Origin: Candidatus Humimonas hydrogenitrophica
GTDB lineage: Bacteria; Gemmatimonadota; Gemmatimonadetes; Palauibacterales; Palauibacteraceae
Direction: 5' to 3'
Length of the DNA: 64,000 nucleotides
Assembly (NCBI GenBank): GCA_947581615.1
Contig: CANPVD010000116.1
Span: 52,110 to 116,109, forward strand
A model generated the notes under the pieces. It worked only from the letters and a program-made list of their open reading frames with translations. It did no database searches and was not told the DNA's origin. The position numbers were made by a program, and so were the translations under genes. Shown here one piece after another: positions 61,801 through 64,000 of this stretch; the first letter of the stretch is position 1, and each line of letters begins with the position of its first letter.

Positions 61801-62138
61801 AGTGCCATGATGTTATAGCGGATCTGTCTCGGACGGATCTGGGGACAATCCAGGACAGGTTCAAGGTCTACTGGCTAAGAGCCTTCGTGGCACGCTGCGC
61901 AGGAACCGATGTCCCCAATCTATGGGATGACGCTGTAAGGATCGACGAACGCTCAGACAGGGTCGGACACTTGAAGTTGCTGTGGCTCCGAACCTTGTTT
62001 ACGAGTGACCAACCGGCCCAAGTTGATCCAACAACCGATCCGGCTGGCCGTCGTTTGCTTGATGCTGGCCTTCGATGGTTCGCCTACTTTGCCCGGCGCT
62101 GGATGACTCAGGCTACCGGCAACAAGGCACTGGCCTAG
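58845..62138 (+). CDS. BTAD-ATPase-TPR transcriptional regulator (SARP/AfsR-like)
   Basis: This 1097-residue protein has an N-terminal OmpR-type winged helix without a clear receiver (about 5-90), a bacterial transcriptional activator domain (about 95-235), an ATPase domain with Walker A GEAGIGKT at 280-287 and Walker B WILEDLHW near 393-400, and a long TPR-like helical part (about 640-1080). It resembles AfsR/SARP-type activators. From about residue 780 (61.2 kb) codon use shifts to AT-richer third positions, which suggests a recombined or recently acquired 3' half. The partner genes are unknown. Its end is near the convergent HD-GYP gene. Confidence 0.85.
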   Translation: MHTLRCFGRVGVERAGGEIVRLRSSKHLALLVYLVANPDHEHPRNRLAPLFWETERSQARHSLSQALYDIRSNLPELGVRASVNHVAVRRGTVESELDLFEMAVRSSDVARAVELYRGVFVPDLESVATEAFERWVEDERQRLQRLAELAFSRYVAECDDRARWGEMCTVALRLLDMNPLHEEAHRAFMRGMWLQGDQQAALDHFRHVESMLSEELPSGISPETHRLLERIRSSRPDLRRPEPGRPDRPRMVGRRKEFARLKRDLHRLEGGHGGVVVIRGEAGIGKTRLLEEIRELARLQGIALLESRCFAAETDVSYGPIVDGLYPIARDLAGRSDGGAPTFYQLGVLFPEQFPRSATHGEGELEADAGRRRLYEETAALLRTATDQKPRLWILEDLHWVDASSASLLHYVSRRLRDHALLVLVSIRSGQDVDEATDSLLHDWCGQSEATCIDLEGLSDAEMAELIESVRPTELTDPQIDFIRRLASGNPFFALQMASAATELQEWCPEAISSRHLLTESLETLLGVRLKGLSLEPVRLLETVAVLDRHATPFVVARTSSLSTGRVAEIARSLYTRGLLHDAEGRLEFPHDLTREYVYGNMGELQRAALHLVAGEVLAGSEEAVSPSTLARHFELGGDRPRAYEYALRAAEQSALGYAHDEAIALSRLAISQATSGEERAPGLRILAESESASGSLTAAESHLKELVDLAVLQPEETIAIKLKIARARVELSQFRSAELMLDEVEDAVRGLQSGSRMDLEAEALHWRLKSAMMRGDIREADKAVHALEAALPMLTGSGNQRATAVTLYSLAGHALFTMSIDRAAQYCDRAFDVLGDCDVDLLLRLKTLHGAMLTRSMEWTPASRVFAGALAEAKRLNDVRHILALLNNLACCHLEQGNWAEVTTLHATFGQFAAGLSETMSSRADIDLNLANSLFYQGQARAAAATLEGLLPTARRVGKTSVLLEMETLRGLVYAQLGRRSHMRECHDVIADLSRTDLGTIQDRFKVYWLRAFVARCAGTDVPNLWDDAVRIDERSDRVGHLKLLWLRTLFTSDQPAQVDPTTDPAGRRLLDAGLRWFAYFARRWMTQATGNKALA

Positions 62139-62238
62139 ATACGGGTGGCGTCAGCCGCTCGAGATCGCGACCGGTGGGTCAAACCTTGGCTAGAATTCTG
62201 ATGGGGACTTCGGAGGAGCGCGCCGAATCTACGAGGAG

Positions 62239-63582
62239 CTATGACAGCGCGATGGACCTCTGAGGCGGCTCTACCTCATCCTCGCTGAGGGTTGCCTGAA
62301 TGGGGTGGCTAGTGCTGTCGATGACTTCGCCGAATAAGCCGGTTGCTAGGAAGGCCTTCACAATATGTGGATCAAACTGGGAACCGGTGCACTTGAGGAG
62401 TTCTGCCCGAACCACAGCAACTGGCAGTGCATCTCGGTAAGGACGCGCCGTGAGCATGGCGTCGATTGTGTCCGAAACCATGATGATACGGGCTCCAAGA
62501 GGGATCTCCTCTCCAGCGAGCCCCGCAGGATATCCCGTGCCATCGAAGCGCTCGTGGTGGTGCCGGACACATGCAAGCACCTTGGGGTCCAGTGCTCGAA
62601 CGGACTGGATGATCTCAACGCCGCGTTCCGGATGAGACCGAATGAGTTGTCGCTGGTCGGGGGTCAGCGGACCCTTCTGACGAAGAATGCGACTGAATTC
62701 ATTCCCTATCTTCCCAATATCATGCAGCAGTGCTGCAGTCTCGATAATCCGGACATGCTTGGACCGCAAGCCAAGCTGTTCAGCAACAATCTTGGCACGT
62801 TCCGCAACCCTGATTGAGTGGCCCGACGTATATGGGTCTTGCGCTTCAAGTGTCTTGACCAAGACTCGCAGAAGATCGCGGTTCAGTTGCTGAAGCTGAA
62901 TGTTCACGCCGTAGCTGTATCGTAGTCCGATGATCGGAACAACGGCAAGAATGAGTGCTAAGACGCCCCACCTTACGTATAGGTAAGCTACCGCATACGC
63001 GAATGGGCTTACGACGATATCAAAGAGTACAGTTTTTCCATACAGCCGTATCCAAATGTCTAGGAACGGTTCTCCCTCGGAGAGCGACATTATTGAACTG
63101 ACCGCAACAGAGTTAGTGGCAAAGTAGGTCACTGCTGCTGCAACAAAGGCTGGAAAAGCTTGGGAAAATGTCAGGACGGAAAGGCTTGGCTCGCCGCTCA
63201 GCGCGATATAAACAAAGCCTGCTGCGCCAATCGACAGAGCAGATTGTGCAACGTTGAAGGCGACTTTGCGCGGCTGGTTGCGAAAGATGAAGTGCTGTGT
63301 GACTAGGCCTGAAACGACACTTTCGACTAAGGCGCCTGCCGGCCCCAGGAGAATCAGACAGCCGAGTTCGGGTAGGAACTCGAGAGAGGCGACCGAACCC
63401 GTAGACGTGACTCTGAAGGAGAGATGGGAGGCTAGAACGGAAAGGAGGATGAAGAGTGCAAGGGCCACCATCCAGGAAGGACCAGCATAGGGCTGGAATA
63501 CCACCAGTATAACGGCTGACATCAGGAAGGCCGCTAGAACGGTGGTTCCAATGAAGACGCTAGTGCGATTGTCGCCAGACAT
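62239..63582 (-). CDS. Membrane HD-GYP domain protein
   Basis: The 447-residue protein has about seven N-terminal transmembrane helices (about 10-220) forming an unassigned sensor module, then a cytosolic HD-GYP phosphodiesterase-type domain. H287-D288 is the HD pair in LLHDIGK; HHE at 342-344 and GTGYP near 348-352 follow. These residues fit c-di-GMP hydrolysis. Codon use is AT-richer than in most of the window. The ATG at 63582 is preferred to a TTG at 63594. A 21-codon ORF and a hairpin lie directly upstream on the same strand. Confidence 0.9.
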   Translation of the reverse strand: MSGDNRTSVFIGTTVLAAFLMSAVILVVFQPYAGPSWMVALALFILLSVLASHLSFRVTSTGSVASLEFLPELGCLILLGPAGALVESVVSGLVTQHFIFRNQPRKVAFNVAQSALSIGAAGFVYIALSGEPSLSVLTFSQAFPAFVAAAVTYFATNSVAVSSIMSLSEGEPFLDIWIRLYGKTVLFDIVVSPFAYAVAYLYVRWGVLALILAVVPIIGLRYSYGVNIQLQQLNRDLLRVLVKTLEAQDPYTSGHSIRVAERAKIVAEQLGLRSKHVRIIETAALLHDIGKIGNEFSRILRQKGPLTPDQRQLIRSHPERGVEIIQSVRALDPKVLACVRHHHERFDGTGYPAGLAGEEIPLGARIIMVSDTIDAMLTARPYRDALPVAVVRAELLKCTGSQFDPHIVKAFLATGLFGEVIDSTSHPIQATLSEDEVEPPQRSIALS

Positions 63583-63599
63583 AGCCCCGCGCAAGTTAA

Positions 63600-63617
63600 G
63601 AAGGCCTCCCAGCCTTC
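63600..63617 (-). terminator. Hairpin between the 21-codon ORF and HD-GYP gene
   Basis: GAAGGC and GCCTTC (six-base arms, six-base loop) lie just after the small ORF and before the HD-GYP start. On the minus strand it is followed by TTAAC. It could attenuate read-through into the HD-GYP gene or be an mRNA processing site. Confidence 0.4.
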
Positions 63618-63623
63618 AAGCGC

Positions 63624-63689
63624 TTACCAGAGGATCTTGCCGGTCCAGAGAATCTTGCCGGTGAAGAGAGCCATCGCCCAAGCAAGCAT
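63624..63689 (-). CDS. 21-residue peptide ORF with repeated TGKILW
   Basis: A 21-codon ORF starts at ATG 63689 and ends at TAA 63624. It is preceded on the minus strand by AAAGGAGGTG (63707-63698), a ten-base match to the anti-Shine-Dalgarno, with eight bases to the ATG. The peptide starts MLAWAMALF and ends with TGKILW twice in direct succession. It is hydrophobic with two lysines and three tryptophans. The codons for the two repeats differ (ATT and ATC for isoleucine), so the repeat is kept at protein level. The role is unknown: signal peptide, membrane micro-protein or modified-peptide precursor are all possible. Confidence 0.6.
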   Translation of the reverse strand: MLAWAMALFTGKILWTGKILW

Positions 63690-63835
63690 ATTAGCTACAC
63701 CTCCTTTATTGGGAAGTCGTAGCCTTTCGCTATCGGCTACGCTTCAGCTTCGCTCGGAGGTTTCGCTCAGCTCGGCTTTGGCAAGTCACCGAGACTGGGA
63801 GGCCCGAAAGAATATCAGCTTTTGATGTTAGCGTC
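63690..63835 (-). ncRNA. Predicted structured leader RNA before the peptide ORF
   Basis: The 146 bases upstream of the peptide ORF can fold into at least two hairpins: CGTAGCC/GGCTACG (63718-63741, seven base pairs, ten-base loop) and CTCGG/CCGAG (63771-63793). The second contains a loop with GCCAAAG-type sequence on the minus strand. No known riboswitch class was matched by eye. It may be a cis-regulatory RNA or only a leader with stable hairpins. Confidence 0.35.
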
Positions 63836-63877
63836 TCCTCAGGTACTAGATGCGACTTGTGCGTGCCCGGTGCTACC

Positions 63878-64000
63878 TCACGGTGATGCCCACCGATTCG
63901 TCGCCTGGAGGCACGCGAGCACGGAGGCCTCCTCAGCGGAGTCGGTGATCAGGCTGATTCCCGTCAACGTGACTGTATTACGACGCTCCTGGCCCTGTCC
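63878..64000 (-). CDS. C-terminal end of a possible gene, cut by window
   Basis: One minus-strand frame is open from the window edge to a TGA at 63878, giving 40 residues that end LQATNRWASP. It contains a hydrophobic/threonine stretch (TVTLTGISLITD). The other two frames are stopped early. It is too short to identify, and its coding status is uncertain. Confidence 0.3.
   Translation of the reverse strand, partial: GQGQERRNTVTLTGISLITDSAEEASVLACLQATNRWASP

Noticed and set aside
63690..63835. c-di-GMP-I (GEMM) or c-di-GMP-II riboswitch before the HD-GYP gene
   Set aside because: The leader can fold, but the conserved GEMM core and tetraloop-receptor sequence could not be found by eye, so no class is named.
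1..64000. CRISPR arrays, rRNA, tRNA and insertion sequences
   Set aside because: No regularly spaced repeats, cloverleaf-like genes, rRNA cores or transposase-like proteins were recognised by reading the sequence.

Overview
The window is very GC-rich bacterial chromosome carrying the replication origin. Gene content suggests a diderm, Gemmatimonadota-like organism: a Pal-type lipoprotein, a predicted outer-membrane DUF1207 protein, bactofilin, many secreted metallopeptidases, an ADP-forming acyl-CoA synthetase and an apparent sphingolipid operon. The phylum is inferred from style and gene mix, not proved. No rRNA, tRNA, CRISPR array or insertion sequence was seen.

Origin region (1-16.6 kb). 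dnaA and dnaN run leftwards with a compact oriC between them: an AT-rich tract, four TAG trinucleotides and four DnaA-box-like 9-mers. dnaA and rpmH diverge from two near-consensus promoters. Rightwards come rpmH-rnpA-yidD-yidC, then a leftward repair and housekeeping group (DUF1207, an Fpg/Nei-fold protein with altered catalytic residues, acylphosphatase, a LAGLIDADG-like protein), then a parS site and parA-parB-M23 peptidase-bactofilin, a deoxyhypusine synthase-like enzyme and a cation/Ca2+ exchanger. To the left lie an acyl-CoA synthetase, a single-domain response regulator and a cut zinc-ribbon membrane protein.

Metabolic middle (16.6-40 kb). This holds an AbrB/PIN pair with its own repeat operator, DUF1015, an M14 peptidase, a 2-oxoacid dehydrogenase operon (E1alpha-E1beta-E2), YgfZ, a Pal-like lipoprotein, two NAD(P)-binding epimerase-like proteins, a fused homocysteine methyltransferase/MTHF reductase, and an aconitase-family enzyme with its swivel domain first. 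A coiled-coil P-loop ATPase overlaps an MscS channel by four bases, next to a convergent patatin-like protein.

Lipid and envelope region (40-57.8 kb). Serine palmitoyltransferase-like, GNAT-like ceramide synthase, ceramide reductase-like and PAP2 genes form a tight run that reads as a bacterial ceramide/phosphosphingolipid pathway. An ECF sigma/anti-sigma/PDZ operon follows, then a thioesterase divergent from a membrane protein-LuxE-LuxC operon that has no luciferase, then M1 peptidase, Glu/Leu dehydrogenase-like, diphthine-ammonia ligase-like and M20 peptidase genes.

Regulatory right end (57.8-64 kb). A TetR repressor with a palindromic operator faces a large BTAD-ATPase-TPR regulator. Base composition drops visibly from about 61.2 kb. 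On the minus strand, a predicted structured leader, a 21-codon ORF with a near-perfect Shine-Dalgarno and a duplicated TGKILW motif, and a membrane HD-GYP protein lie in series. This is the least expected arrangement in the window.
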